NCBI GenBank assembly: GCA_004554585.1
Contig: SFLH01000002.1
Span: 186,001 to 250,000, forward strand
Length of the DNA: 64,000 bases
Direction of reading: 5' to 3'
Source: Clostridiales bacterium
Lineage (GTDB): Bacteria; Bacillota; Clostridia; Oscillospirales; Oscillospiraceae
The translations under genes and the position numbers were made by a program. Each line of letters begins with the position of its first letter. Positions within the stretch are counted from its first letter, which is position 1. Shown piece after piece: positions 23,580 to 32,627 of the stretch. Below the pieces are notes generated by a model. The model did no database searches, was not told the origin of the DNA, and saw nothing but the letters and a program-made list of their open reading frames with translations.

Positions 23580-24827
23580 ATGGAACGGGTAATCTTTCAC
23601 TGCGATCTGAATGCCTTTTACGCCTCGGTGGAACTGCTCAGCTACCCCGAGCTGCGCCAGGCCCCCGTGGCGGTGTGCGGAGACCCCGCCGCCCGCCATG
23701 GCATCATCCTGGCCAAGAACGAGGCAGCCAAGGCCATGGGCGTGCGGACGGCTGAGACCATCTGGCAGGCTAAGCGGAAATGCCCTGACTTAACTCTCCT
23801 GCCCGCCCACCACGACAAATACCGCTACTACTCTCGGCTGGCCGGGGAGCTCTATGGCCGGTACACCGACCTGGTGGAGCCCTTTGGCATCGACGAGAGC
23901 TGGCTGGATGTGACGGGGACCCTCCACCTTTTCGGCGGGGATCCCCGGGCCCTGGCCGACCGTCTGCGGCGGGAGATGAAGGAGGAGCTGGGCCTGACCA
24001 TTTCTGTGGGGGTCTCCTTTAATAAAGTGTTTGCCAAGCTGGGCAGCGACTACAAAAAACCCGACGCCACCACCGTCATCCGCCGGGAGGACGTGCCCCG
24101 GCTGGTGTGGCCCCTGCCGGTAACCGATCTGCTCTTTGTGGGCCGGGCCACCGCCGCAGCCTTGGAGAGCCGGGGCATCCATACCATTGGGGACCTGGCC
24201 CGGGCCGACCGGGAAGGGCTGGGCCGTCTGCTGGGCAAGCATGGCCTGCAACTGCACGACTATGCCACCGGGGCCGAGCACAGCCCTGTGCGTCCGGCGG
24301 GCCAGACCCCACCCCCCAAGTCCGTGGGCAACGGGCTGACCTTCCGCCGGGACCTGGTGGGGAGGGAAGAGATCAGGGCAGGGGTCCAGCTGCTCTGTGA
24401 GCGGGTGGCCGCCCGGCTGCGGCGGCACCAGCTCAAGTGCCTGACGGTACAGGTGGCCTTGCGCAGCCCGGAGTTTAAGACGGTCAGCCGGCAGAAAGCT
24501 GCCCCGTCGCCCACCAACGTCTCCCGGGTCATCGGCCAGTGCGCCATGGAGCTGATTGAGGGGGCCTGGAACTGGTCGGCTCCCCTGCGGGCCATGACCA
24601 TCACCGCGGCAGGGCTGGTCAGCGAGGAGGAGGCGGGGGAGCAGATGGACCTCTTTGCCCCCCAGGCCGCCCAGCGCCGGCAAAAGCAGGAGAAGATGGA
24701 GCGGGCTATGGACCAGCTGCGAGAAAAATTCGGGGCCGATGTCATCGGCTATGCCTCCCGCCAGACCCGGACCGCCCGGTCCATCACCGGGGACGAGGGG
24801 GAAGAGGAAGGAGAGAAAGGGAAATGA
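23580..24827 (+). CDS. dinB: DNA polymerase IV (Y-family), DinB
   Basis: A 415-residue translesion DNA polymerase. The N-terminal catalytic site reads FHCDLNAFYASVE with Asp9, and the second acidic pair is in GIDESWLDVTG near residue 104. The thumb helix-hairpin-helix (SRGIHTIGDLARAD) and a little-finger domain follow. The usual C-terminal beta-clamp motif is suggested by EQMDLFAP near residue 363. No LexA/DinR box is seen before it. It overlaps the following DUF1294 gene by 4 nt (ATGA). Confidence 0.93.
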   Translation: MERVIFHCDLNAFYASVELLSYPELRQAPVAVCGDPAARHGIILAKNEAAKAMGVRTAETIWQAKRKCPDLTLLPAHHDKYRYYSRLAGELYGRYTDLVEPFGIDESWLDVTGTLHLFGGDPRALADRLRREMKEELGLTISVGVSFNKVFAKLGSDYKKPDATTVIRREDVPRLVWPLPVTDLLFVGRATAAALESRGIHTIGDLARADREGLGRLLGKHGLQLHDYATGAEHSPVRPAGQTPPPKSVGNGLTFRRDLVGREEIRAGVQLLCERVAARLRRHQLKCLTVQVALRSPEFKTVSRQKAAPSPTNVSRVIGQCAMELIEGAWNWSAPLRAMTITAAGLVSEEEAGEQMDLFAPQAAQRRQKQEKMERAMDQLREKFGADVIGYASRQTRTARSITGDEGEEEGEKGK

Positions 24828-25105
24828 ACGCTTGGCTGCTCATGTGGGTGCTGGTGTGGAATCTGATTGCGTTTGCGCTGATGGGTGTGGACAAGAGAAA
24901 GGCCCGCAAGAACCAGTGGCGGGTGCCGGAAAAGGTCCTCTTCCTCTCGGCCATTCTGGGCGGGAGCGTGGGGGCCATGGTGGGCATGAGCCTCTTTCGC
25001 CACAAAACCCAGCACTGGTCCTTTCGGATTGGGATGCCTGGGATTCTGGTGCTCCAGATTGCCCTGCTGCTGGCGTGGACCTTTCGGGGGCTGCTCCTTC
25101 CCTGA
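24824..25105 (+). CDS. DUF1294 family small membrane protein
   Basis: A 93-residue protein with hydrophobic stretches at about residues 4-20, 39-57 and 72-90. The motif MGVDKRKARKNQWRVPE after the first helix and SLFRHKTQHWSFRIGMP in the middle match the DUF1294 family, whose function is unknown. In many bacteria the domain occurs alone or fused to a cold-shock domain; here it is alone. Translation is coupled to dinB through ATGA. Confidence 0.85.
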   Translation: MNAWLLMWVLVWNLIAFALMGVDKRKARKNQWRVPEKVLFLSAILGGSVGAMVGMSLFRHKTQHWSFRIGMPGILVLQIALLLAWTFRGLLLP

Positions 25106-25177
25106 GAATCCTTCGTGGGAGGACAAAGTGACCAAGGCCAGGCCCTGGAAAGGACGATCTTCCCACAGAGTCACTAC

Positions 25178-25206
25178 TTGACGGGAAAGGGAAAGTGTGA
25201 TAAAAT
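25178..25206 (+). promoter_or_regulatory. Promoter of the str operon
   Basis: TTGACG (25178-25183) and TAAAAT (25201-25206) are 17 bp apart, giving a leader of about 90 nt before the L7Ae-like gene. Confidence 0.75.
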
Positions 25207-25299
25207 CCGAGATTGCGATGAACTATTTTCCCCAGAAAAATGGGGAAGATGGAAGAGTGAGGCCGGCCTGGCTGGCCTGGAAAGGGGAGAGGCAGAGCT

Positions 25300-25542
25300 A
25301 TGCTGACCGATCTGAAGTCCGCCAAAAAGGTCACGGGAGCCAAGCAGGTCACCCGCGCCCTGAAGAACGGCGCCGCCCGCCGGGTTTTCCTGGCCCAGGA
25401 CGCCGATCCCCGGGTCATCGACCCCATTGAGAACCTCTGCCGGGAGCAGGGGATCCAGACCGAGGCCGTGCCCACCATGACAGCACTGGGCGCCGCCTGC
25501 GGCATCGCCGTGGGGAGCGCCGTGGCCGCCATTGTGGAGTGA
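25300..25542 (+). CDS. L7Ae/L30e-family RNA-binding protein (YbxF-like)
   Basis: An 80-residue protein with the L7Ae/L30e fold pattern: basic N-terminal part (KSAKKVTGAKQVTRALKNG), AARRVFLAQDADP, and VPTMTALGAACGIAVG. Bacterial homologues such as Bacillus YbxF (RplGB) bind kink-turn RNA. Its place just before rpsL, in the ribosomal str operon, is the same as in Bacillus. rpoBC, which usually sits upstream, is not next to it here. Confidence 0.9.
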   Translation: MLTDLKSAKKVTGAKQVTRALKNGAARRVFLAQDADPRVIDPIENLCREQGIQTEAVPTMTALGAACGIAVGSAVAAIVE

Positions 25543-25564
25543 CCCCGGTATTTTTCGGTATTCG

Positions 25565-25588
25565 CCGTTTGGGCAGCCGCCCAAACGG
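25565..25588 (+). promoter_or_regulatory. Perfect hairpin ahead of rpsL
   Basis: A 10-bp stem CCGTTTGGGC/GCCCAAACGG with loop AGCC is followed by an A/T-rich stretch but no U-run. It may be an RNA-processing site or a partial terminator between the L7Ae-like gene and rpsL. Confidence 0.5.
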
Positions 25589-25634
25589 ATAGAATATAAA
25601 ATAATATTGTACTTTTCAAGAAAGGAGGAACCAT

Positions 25635-26057
25635 ATGCCTACGTTTAATCAGCTGGTTCGCAAGGGCAGAGAGCAGGCCACCTACAAGTCCAACTCTCCC
25701 GCCATGCAGAAGGGCCTGAACACCCTGAAGAACAAGGAGACCGATCTGCCCTCCCCTCAGAAGAGAGGTGTGTGCACCGCCGTGCGTACTTCTACTCCTA
25801 AGAAGCCCAACTCCGCTCTGCGGAAGATCGCCCGTGTGCGTCTGACCAACGGCTACGAGGTCACCGCTTACATCCCCGGTGTGGGCCACAACCTGCAGGA
25901 GCACTCCGTGGTCATGATCCGCGGCGGCCGTGTTAAGGACCTGCCCGGTGTGCGTTACCACATCATCCGTGGCAGCCTGGATACCCAGGGCGTCAACGGC
26001 CGGATGCAGGCCCGCTCCAAGTACGGCGCCAAGCGGCCCAAGGCTGGCAAGAAGTAA
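25635..26057 (+). CDS. rpsL: 30S ribosomal protein S12
   Basis: A 140-residue ribosomal protein of the decoding centre. It contains TPKKPNSALRK, with the Lys at the classical streptomycin-resistance position, and GGRVKDLPGVRYHIIRG, so the wild-type drug-sensitive residues are present. AAAGGAGG precedes ATG 25635. From here to tuf the codon choice shifts towards CGT and GGT, as expected for highly expressed genes. Confidence 0.98.
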   Translation: MPTFNQLVRKGREQATYKSNSPAMQKGLNTLKNKETDLPSPQKRGVCTAVRTSTPKKPNSALRKIARVRLTNGYEVTAYIPGVGHNLQEHSVVMIRGGRVKDLPGVRYHIIRGSLDTQGVNGRMQARSKYGAKRPKAGKK

Positions 26058-26275
26058 GCTCTGCCCAACTCACTGTTTCACTGCAATTTTGCGCTCAGCG
26101 TAAAGCAAAGGCTTTGCCGCGAGTCGCTTCACCAATATAAAACCGGTACCATTCGTACAGGGGATTGGGAAAGCTCTCAAGGCAGGCACGGGACAAGGGA
26201 TGCCTTGCCCCACACGGAAGGCGAAAGCCTTTCGAGTACCTATGAAATCATTTTTTTATGAAGGAGGGAAGCAAA
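26058..26275 (+). promoter_or_regulatory. Structured rpsL-rpsG spacer
   Basis: This 218-nt spacer is unusually long for two ribosomal genes. It holds CAAGGCA/TGCCTTG (26178-26184 with 26201-26207), a GNRA hairpin GGAAGGC-GAAA-GCCTTTC (26216-26233), and a pair GGTAC/GTACC (26145-26149 with 26236-26240) that would enclose both. In E. coli, S7 represses its own operon by binding the S12-S7 spacer; a similar role here is inferred only. No promoter pair is obvious. Confidence 0.45.
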
Positions 26276-26746
26276 GTGCCCAGAAGAGGAAACGTACCCA
26301 AGCGGGAAGTGTTGCCCGATCCTATGTATCGTTCCGTACTGGTAACTAAGCTGATCAACAGCATTATGCTGGACGGCAAGAAGGGTGTAGCACAGAAGGT
26401 GGTCTACGGCGCCTTTGACATCGTCAAGGAAAAGACCGACAAGGACCCCCTGGAAGTCTTCACCGCTGCCATGGAAAACATCATGCCTTCCCTGGAGGTT
26501 AAGGCCCGCCGTGTGGGCGGCGCCACCTATCAGGTGCCCATGGAAGTGCGCCCCGAACGCCGCCAGACCCTTGGCCTGCGTTGGCTGACCACCTATGCCC
26601 GCAAGCGCAGCGAGCGGACCATGAAGGAACGTCTGGCAGCTGAGCTGATGGACGCCGCCAACAACCTCGGCAGCGCTGTGAAGAAGCGCGAAGAGGTCCA
26701 CAAGATGGCCGAGTCCAACAAGGCATTCGCACACTTCCGCTGGTAA
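26276..26746 (+). CDS. rpsG: 30S ribosomal protein S7
   Basis: A 156-residue 16S rRNA-binding protein that starts assembly of the 30S head. GTG 26276 is chosen because AAGGAGGG (26261-26268) lies 7 nt upstream and it gives the standard length and N-terminus MPRRGNVPKREVLPDP. Signatures VRRVGGATYQVP-like (ARRVGGATYQVP) and RSERTMKERLAAEL are visible. fusA follows after 18 nt. Confidence 0.97.
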   Translation: MPRRGNVPKREVLPDPMYRSVLVTKLINSIMLDGKKGVAQKVVYGAFDIVKEKTDKDPLEVFTAAMENIMPSLEVKARRVGGATYQVPMEVRPERRQTLGLRWLTTYARKRSERTMKERLAAELMDAANNLGSAVKKREEVHKMAESNKAFAHFRW

Positions 26747-26764
26747 TCGGGAGGATAGAGAAGA

Positions 26765-28867
26765 ATGGCACGTAAAGTTACCCTGGAAAATACCAGAAAC
26801 ATCGGCATCATGGCCCACATCGATGCCGGTAAGACGACGACTACCGAGCGAATCCTGTACTACACCGGCGTCAACTATAAGATCGGTGAGACCCATGACG
26901 GCACCGCCACCATGGACTGGATGGCCCAGGAGCAGGAGCGCGGCATCACCATCACCTCTGCTGCTACCACCTGCTATTGGACCGGTACCGCCGGTCAGTT
27001 CCCCCAGACCCGCATCAACATCATCGACACCCCGGGCCACGTGGACTTCACCGTGGAGGTGGAGCGTTCCCTGCGCGTGCTGGACGGCTCTGTGACCGTC
27101 ATGTGCGCCAAGGGCGGCGTGGAGCCCCAGTCTGAGACGGTGTGGCGTCAGGCCGACCACTATAAAGTCCCCCGCATGATTTACGTCAACAAGATGGACA
27201 TCATGGGCGCGGACTTCTACAACGTCCTGAACATGATCCACGACCGCCTCAAGTGCAACGCCGTGCCCATCCAGCTGCCCATCGGCAGTGAGGAGACCTT
27301 CAAGGGCATCATCGACCTGGTGGAGATGAAGGCCGACGTGTACTACGACGCCGAAGGCAAGGACATGCGGGTGGAGGAGATCCCCGAGGATCTGATGGAC
27401 CTGGCTAAGGAATATCGCACCAAGCTCATCGACGCCTGCGCCGACCTGGACGAGGAGCTGATGATGCTGGCCCTGGAGGACGAGCCCATCCCCACCGAGA
27501 TGATCCGGGCTGCCCTGCGCAAGGGTACCATTGAGAACCTGCTGGTTCCCGTCACCTGCGGCACCTCTTACCGCAACAAGGGCGTGCAGAAGCTGCTGGA
27601 TGCCATCGTGGACTATATGCCCTCTCCTCTGGATATCCCCGCCATCAAGGGCGTGGACCCCGAGACCGGTGACGAGGACGAGCGTCCCGCCGACGACAAG
27701 GCTCCCTTCTCCGCTCTGGCCTTCAAGATCGCCGCTGACCCCTATGTGGGCCGGCTGTCCTTCATCCGTGTCTACTCCGGCGTGCTCAACACCGGCACCT
27801 CCGTGCTCAACTCCACCAAGAAGCAGAGAGAGCGCATTGGCCGTATCCTGCAGATGCACGCCAACCACCGGGAGGACATCGAGACCGTCTACTCCGGCGA
27901 CATTGCCGCCGTGGTCGGCCTGAAGAACTCCACCACCGGTGACACCCTGTGCGACGAGAAGGCTCCCATCATCCTGGAGTCTATGGAATTCCCCGAGCCC
28001 GTCATCCGCGTGGCCATCGAGCCCAAGACCAAGGCTGGTCAGGAGAAGATGGGCATTGCCCTGATGAAGCTGGCCGAGGAAGACCCCACCTTCAAGACCT
28101 ACACCGACGAGGAGACCGGCCAGACCATCATCGCTGGCATGGGTGAGCTCCACCTGGAGATCATCGTGGACCGTCTGCTCCGTGAGTACAAGGTGGAGGC
28201 CAACGTGGGCGCACCTCAGGTTGCCTACAAGGAGACCATCAAGAAGTCCGTGGAGCAGGATACCAAGTATGCCCGTCAGTCCGGCGGTAAGGGCCAGTAC
28301 GGTCACGTTAAGATCCGTGTGGAGCCCAACGAGTCCGGCAAGGGTTACGAGTTCGTCAACGAGATCGTGGGCGGCGCCATCCCCAAGGAGTATATTCCCG
28401 CCGTGGACGCCGGCATTCAGGGCGCCATGGAGTCCGGCATTCTGGCCGGCTATCCCGTGGTGGACGTGAAGGTCACCCTGTACGACGGCTCCTTCCACGA
28501 GGTGGACTCCTCCGAAATGGCCTTTAAGATCGCCGGTTCCATGGCGTTCAAGGAAGCCTGCCGGAAGGCCAACGCCTGCCTGCTGGAGCCCATCATGAAA
28601 GTCTCTGTTATCGTTCCCGAGGATTACATGGGCGACGTCATTGGCGACCTGAACTCCCGCCGTGGTCAGATCCAGGGCATGGAGGCCCGCCCCGGCGCTC
28701 AGCAGATCGACGCACTGGTGCCCCTGTCCGAGATGTTCGGCTACGCTACCGACCTGCGCAGCCGCACCCAGGGCCGCGGTCAGTACTCCATGGAGCCCCA
28801 CAGCTATGTGGAAATCCCCAAGTCGATCACCGATAAGATCATCGAAAAGCGCAACGGTGCTGAATAA
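26765..28867 (+). CDS. fusA: Elongation factor G
   Basis: The 700-residue translocase has intact G motifs: AHIDAGKTTTTERIL (P-loop), RGITITSAA (switch I), DTPGHVDF with the catalytic His, and NKMD. Domains II to V follow with TETGQTIIAGMGELHLE and the C-terminal SMEPHSYVEIPKSI. This is the standard EF-G; a second divergent paralogue lies at 56355. GGGAGG precedes the ATG. Part of the str operon. Confidence 0.98.
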   Translation: MARKVTLENTRNIGIMAHIDAGKTTTTERILYYTGVNYKIGETHDGTATMDWMAQEQERGITITSAATTCYWTGTAGQFPQTRINIIDTPGHVDFTVEVERSLRVLDGSVTVMCAKGGVEPQSETVWRQADHYKVPRMIYVNKMDIMGADFYNVLNMIHDRLKCNAVPIQLPIGSEETFKGIIDLVEMKADVYYDAEGKDMRVEEIPEDLMDLAKEYRTKLIDACADLDEELMMLALEDEPIPTEMIRAALRKGTIENLLVPVTCGTSYRNKGVQKLLDAIVDYMPSPLDIPAIKGVDPETGDEDERPADDKAPFSALAFKIAADPYVGRLSFIRVYSGVLNTGTSVLNSTKKQRERIGRILQMHANHREDIETVYSGDIAAVVGLKNSTTGDTLCDEKAPIILESMEFPEPVIRVAIEPKTKAGQEKMGIALMKLAEEDPTFKTYTDEETGQTIIAGMGELHLEIIVDRLLREYKVEANVGAPQVAYKETIKKSVEQDTKYARQSGGKGQYGHVKIRVEPNESGKGYEFVNEIVGGAIPKEYIPAVDAGIQGAMESGILAGYPVVDVKVTLYDGSFHEVDSSEMAFKIAGSMAFKEACRKANACLLEPIMKVSVIVPEDYMGDVIGDLNSRRGQIQGMEARPGAQQIDALVPLSEMFGYATDLRSRTQGRGQYSMEPHSYVEIPKSITDKIIEKRNGAE

Positions 28868-28910
28868 TCGGGCATTTCTTGCAATTCGGCGAGAAAAGAT
28901 GATTTTCCCG

Positions 28911-28939
28911 TTGTAATTTCAAAAAATATCCTGTAGAAT
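28911..28939 (+). promoter_or_regulatory. Internal promoter for tuf
   Basis: TTGTAA (28911-28916) and TAGAAT (28934-28939) are 17 bp apart in an A/T-rich stretch between fusA and tuf. Confidence 0.65.
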
Positions 28940-29004
28940 AAGGACTACGAGTACAACTCACATAGCAAACAGCTTTGTCTGTATTTTGAGGAGGATTATC
29001 AATC

Positions 29005-30125
<1,121 letters not shown>

Positions 30126-30139
30126 TTTCTCCCTCATTT

Positions 30140-30177
30140 CAGAAGGGCAAAGCTGCGGCTTTGCCCTTCTGCTTTTT
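30140..30177 (+). terminator. Terminator after tuf
   Basis: A perfect 14-bp stem CAGAAGGGCAAAGC/GCTTTGCCCTTCTG with loop TGCG is followed by CTTTTT. It ends 24 nt before the mscS start. Confidence 0.93.
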
Positions 30178-30201
30178 CTGCCCCTGTGAAAGGAGGTCCC
30201 T

Positions 30202-31056
30202 ATGAGCACGGAAACCATCGACACCGAGACCTTGGAGAACAGCGTCCAGGCCGGGGTGGACAACCTCTTCCGCAGCGGCTGGGAGGGGGCCCTGAAAACC
30301 ATTCTCTTCGCCCTGCTGCTGCTGGTGGTCTGCTTGGTGGTCAAGGCCATCCTACTGAAATTGCTGGACCGGGCCCTGGACAGGCTCACCCAGGTGGAGA
30401 AAAGCCTGCACACCTTCATCCGCTCCATGGCCAACATCCTCTTGTGGTTTGTCACTCTCATGGTGGTGGCCGACGCCCTGGGCATCAACGCCAGCTCCCT
30501 GTTGGCCCTGGTGGGTGTGTTGGGCCTGGCGGTCTCCCTGTCGGTGAAGGACAGCTTGTCCAACCTGGCGGGCGGCCTGACTATCCTGGGTACCCGTCCC
30601 TTTAAGGTGGGGGACTATGTGGAGATCGGGTCCAACAGCGGTACCATTCAGGAGATCGGCCTGGTTTACACCAGCTTGACCACCGTGGACAACCGCCGCA
30701 TTCTGGTGCCCAACAGCGTGGTGGTGGACGCGGAGGTCACCAACTACACCGCTGAGCCCCTGCGGCGGGTAGACTTGAAGGTGACCGCCTCTTACGACGC
30801 GTCAGTGGAGCGGGTAAAGCAGACCATTCAGGAGGTTGTGAATGCCCACGACCTGGTCCTGTCCGACCCGCCCCCCTTTGCCCGGCTGTCGGAGTACGGG
30901 GACAGCGCCTTGGAATATGTAGTTCGGGCCTGGTGCGCCAACGCAGACTATTGGACGGTCTACCACGATCTGCTGGAGCAGATCAAGGTGGCCTTTGACC
31001 GGGAGGGGATCTCCATCCCGTATCCTCACATGGAAGTCAAGCTGCGCCGGGAATAA
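30202..31056 (+). CDS. mscS: Small-conductance mechanosensitive channel MscS
   Basis: A 284-residue MscS-family channel that releases solutes on osmotic downshock. Three membrane helices are seen (about 31-52, 72-92, 98-128); the pore helix reads GVLGLAVSLSVKDSLSNLAGG, followed by RPFKVGDYVEIG at the start of the beta domain and PNSVVVDAEVTNYT, all typical. AAAGGAGGT precedes ATG 30202. No separate promoter is seen between the tuf terminator and the gene, so it may depend on read-through. Confidence 0.94.
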   Translation: MSTETIDTETLENSVQAGVDNLFRSGWEGALKTILFALLLLVVCLVVKAILLKLLDRALDRLTQVEKSLHTFIRSMANILLWFVTLMVVADALGINASSLLALVGVLGLAVSLSVKDSLSNLAGGLTILGTRPFKVGDYVEIGSNSGTIQEIGLVYTSLTTVDNRRILVPNSVVVDAEVTNYTAEPLRRVDLKVTASYDASVERVKQTIQEVVNAHDLVLSDPPPFARLSEYGDSALEYVVRAWCANADYWTVYHDLLEQIKVAFDREGISIPYPHMEVKLRRE

Positions 31057-31073
31057 CCGCCCAGAGATCGCTT

Positions 31074-31117
31074 GCGCCGGCACCGGCTCTCTTTGCAGAG
31101 CCGGTGCCGGCGCTTTT
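31074..31117. terminator. Bidirectional terminator between mscS and the DUF4830-like gene
   Basis: A 17-bp stem GCGCCGGCACCGGCTCT/AGAGCCGGTGCCGGCGC with a 6-nt loop is followed by TTTT on the plus strand. The minus-strand tail is less U-rich. Confidence 0.9.
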
Positions 31118-31125
31118 GTAGCCAT

Positions 31126-31620
31126 TCATTCTTGCTGGATGGGATAGGCCAGCCCCTGCATGAAGCCGTCTCCCTGGTTGCAGTAGACCTCGCCGCCGAT
31201 GACCTCGTCCTTGTACAGCAGAAGGCAGGCCCAGATGTTTTCCTGCAGGCCGGGGTAGTTGATGACCTGATAGGTGTAGCGCTGGATGGTCTTGCCAGAG
31301 TACTGCTCCAGGTCAAAGCCCTGCTCTCGCTGCAGGGCCAGATACTCGTCGTAGGAGGCGTCAAAGGTGTCCGGCAGGCGGATATCCTCCACGGCGGCCG
31401 CCTCGTCGGAGACGATCCATCCGTAGGACTCCAGATAGGACACCCGGTCCTCGTTGGAGTCGATGTCCCGGGGGTCTGCCTGAAGGCTGGCCACCGCCTC
31501 GGCTTTTTGGATGTCCTGGATCAGACCCAGGCCCGTCCCCAGCACGCCAAAGGCCAGAACGAACAGGAACAGGACCGCGATCAGGCGGCGGGGGCGGAGT
31601 TTCTTGGCGACGATGATCAT
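31126..31620 (-). CDS. Membrane-anchored protein with DUF4830-like domain
   Basis: A 164-residue protein. The ATG at 31620 has GAGGAGC upstream and gives a short basic tail, one membrane helix (about residues 13-33) and an outside domain. The pattern YLESYGWIVSDEAA... and the C-terminal GGEVYCNQGDGFMQGLAYPIQ resemble DUF4830 proteins of Clostridia; I am moderately sure of this family. Function is unknown. It is convergent with mscS and divergent from the pseudouridine synthase. Confidence 0.65.
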   Translation of the reverse strand: MIIVAKKLRPRRLIAVLFLFVLAFGVLGTGLGLIQDIQKAEAVASLQADPRDIDSNEDRVSYLESYGWIVSDEAAAVEDIRLPDTFDASYDEYLALQREQGFDLEQYSGKTIQRYTYQVINYPGLQENIWACLLLYKDEVIGGEVYCNQGDGFMQGLAYPIQQE

Positions 31621-31713
31621 GGTTGGACAGCTCCTCTCAGCGCCGGCGGCAGCCAAGTAGGGGCCCGGCGGCGGAAATCTTCCCCTTACCCTATGTCCCC
31701 CAAAGAAAAAATA

Positions 31714-31722
31714 TGCTACAAT
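31714..31722 (+). promoter_or_regulatory. Extended -10 promoter for the pseudouridine synthase gene
   Basis: TGCTACAAT forms an extended -10 element (TGn plus TACAAT at 31717-31722). The -35 region (TGTCCC near 31694) is poor. Confidence 0.5.
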
Positions 31723-31753
31723 GACGAAAGAATCTTAGGGGAGGCAGACAAGG

Positions 31754-32455
31754 ATGGAACGATTGGACAAATTGCTGGCAGCCACGGGGCGCTGGTCCCG
31801 GAAGCAGGCCAAGGCTTTGGTGAAGCAGGGGCGGGTTTTGGTGGCCGGCCAGCTGCCCCAGGGTCCGGAGGACAAGGTGGAGGAGGGGACCACGGTAACC
31901 GTGGACGGCCGGCCCATCGTGACCCAGCGGTACGTCTACCTGATGCTTCACAAGCCCGCCGGGGTGATCTCCTCCACCCAGGACCCCCGGGAGAAGACGG
32001 TGATTGACCTGCTGCCCCGGGACCTGCGGCGACTGGATCTGTTTCCCGTGGGCCGGCTGGACAAGGACACCGAGGGCCTGCTGCTGTTGACCAACGACGG
32101 CCCCCTGGCCCACGAACTGCTGGCGCCGGGAAAGCACGTGGAGAAGGTCTACTATGCCCGGGTGGAGGGGTTGCTGAACCAGGCAGACCAGGCGGCCTTT
32201 CAAGAGGGGATCACCCTGGCAGACGGCACGGCCTGCCGCCCGGCCAAGTTGGAAATCCTCTCGCCGGCCCACCAGTGCTTGGTGACCCTGGGGGAGGGGA
32301 AGTACCACCAGGTCAAGCGGATGCTGGCCAGCCGAGGCAAGCCGGTGACCTATCTCAAGCGTCTTTCCATGGGCCCCATCGCCCTGGACCCCGGCCTGGC
32401 GCCAGGGGCTTGGCGTCCCCTGCGCCAGGAGGAACTGGCCAGCTTGGGCCGATAA
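31754..32455 (+). CDS. RsuA/RluB-family rRNA pseudouridine synthase
   Basis: A 233-residue enzyme with an N-terminal S4 RNA-binding domain (MERLDKLLAATGRWSRKQAKALV) and a pseudouridine synthase domain with the catalytic motif GRLDKDTEGLLLLTNDG (catalytic Asp near residue 103). YYARVEG and GKYHQVKRMLA follow as usual for the RsuA group. The target could be 16S U516 or a 23S site; sequence alone does not decide. GGGGAGG precedes the ATG. Confidence 0.9.
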   Translation: MERLDKLLAATGRWSRKQAKALVKQGRVLVAGQLPQGPEDKVEEGTTVTVDGRPIVTQRYVYLMLHKPAGVISSTQDPREKTVIDLLPRDLRRLDLFPVGRLDKDTEGLLLLTNDGPLAHELLAPGKHVEKVYYARVEGLLNQADQAAFQEGITLADGTACRPAKLEILSPAHQCLVTLGEGKYHQVKRMLASRGKPVTYLKRLSMGPIALDPGLAPGAWRPLRQEELASLGR

Positions 32456-32500
32456 AGGGAAGGAATTCGGCATTTTCCACAAATATTCATAAAAAAGCTA

Positions 32501-32529
32501 TTGAAATCGAGCGAAAGAACCGCTATAAT
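32501..32529 (+). promoter_or_regulatory. Sigma-A promoter upstream of the CdaR-like gene
   Basis: TTGAAA (32501-32506) and consensus TATAAT (32524-32529) are 17 bp apart. The leader is about 90 nt. Confidence 0.82.
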
Positions 32530-32627
32530 AAAGGCTATTCTATGAAGCAAATCTGGGGAATTCTAATTTTCAGACGTAGAAAGTGTGGAAGTCCCTGTCC
32601 GATAGCAACTATGAGGAGGAAATGGAC

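Noticed and set aside
26240..28801. An 853-codon minus-strand frame opposite rpsG and fusA
   Set aside because: It is a shadow of two highly conserved genes; the product is Gly/His/Leu-rich without motifs.
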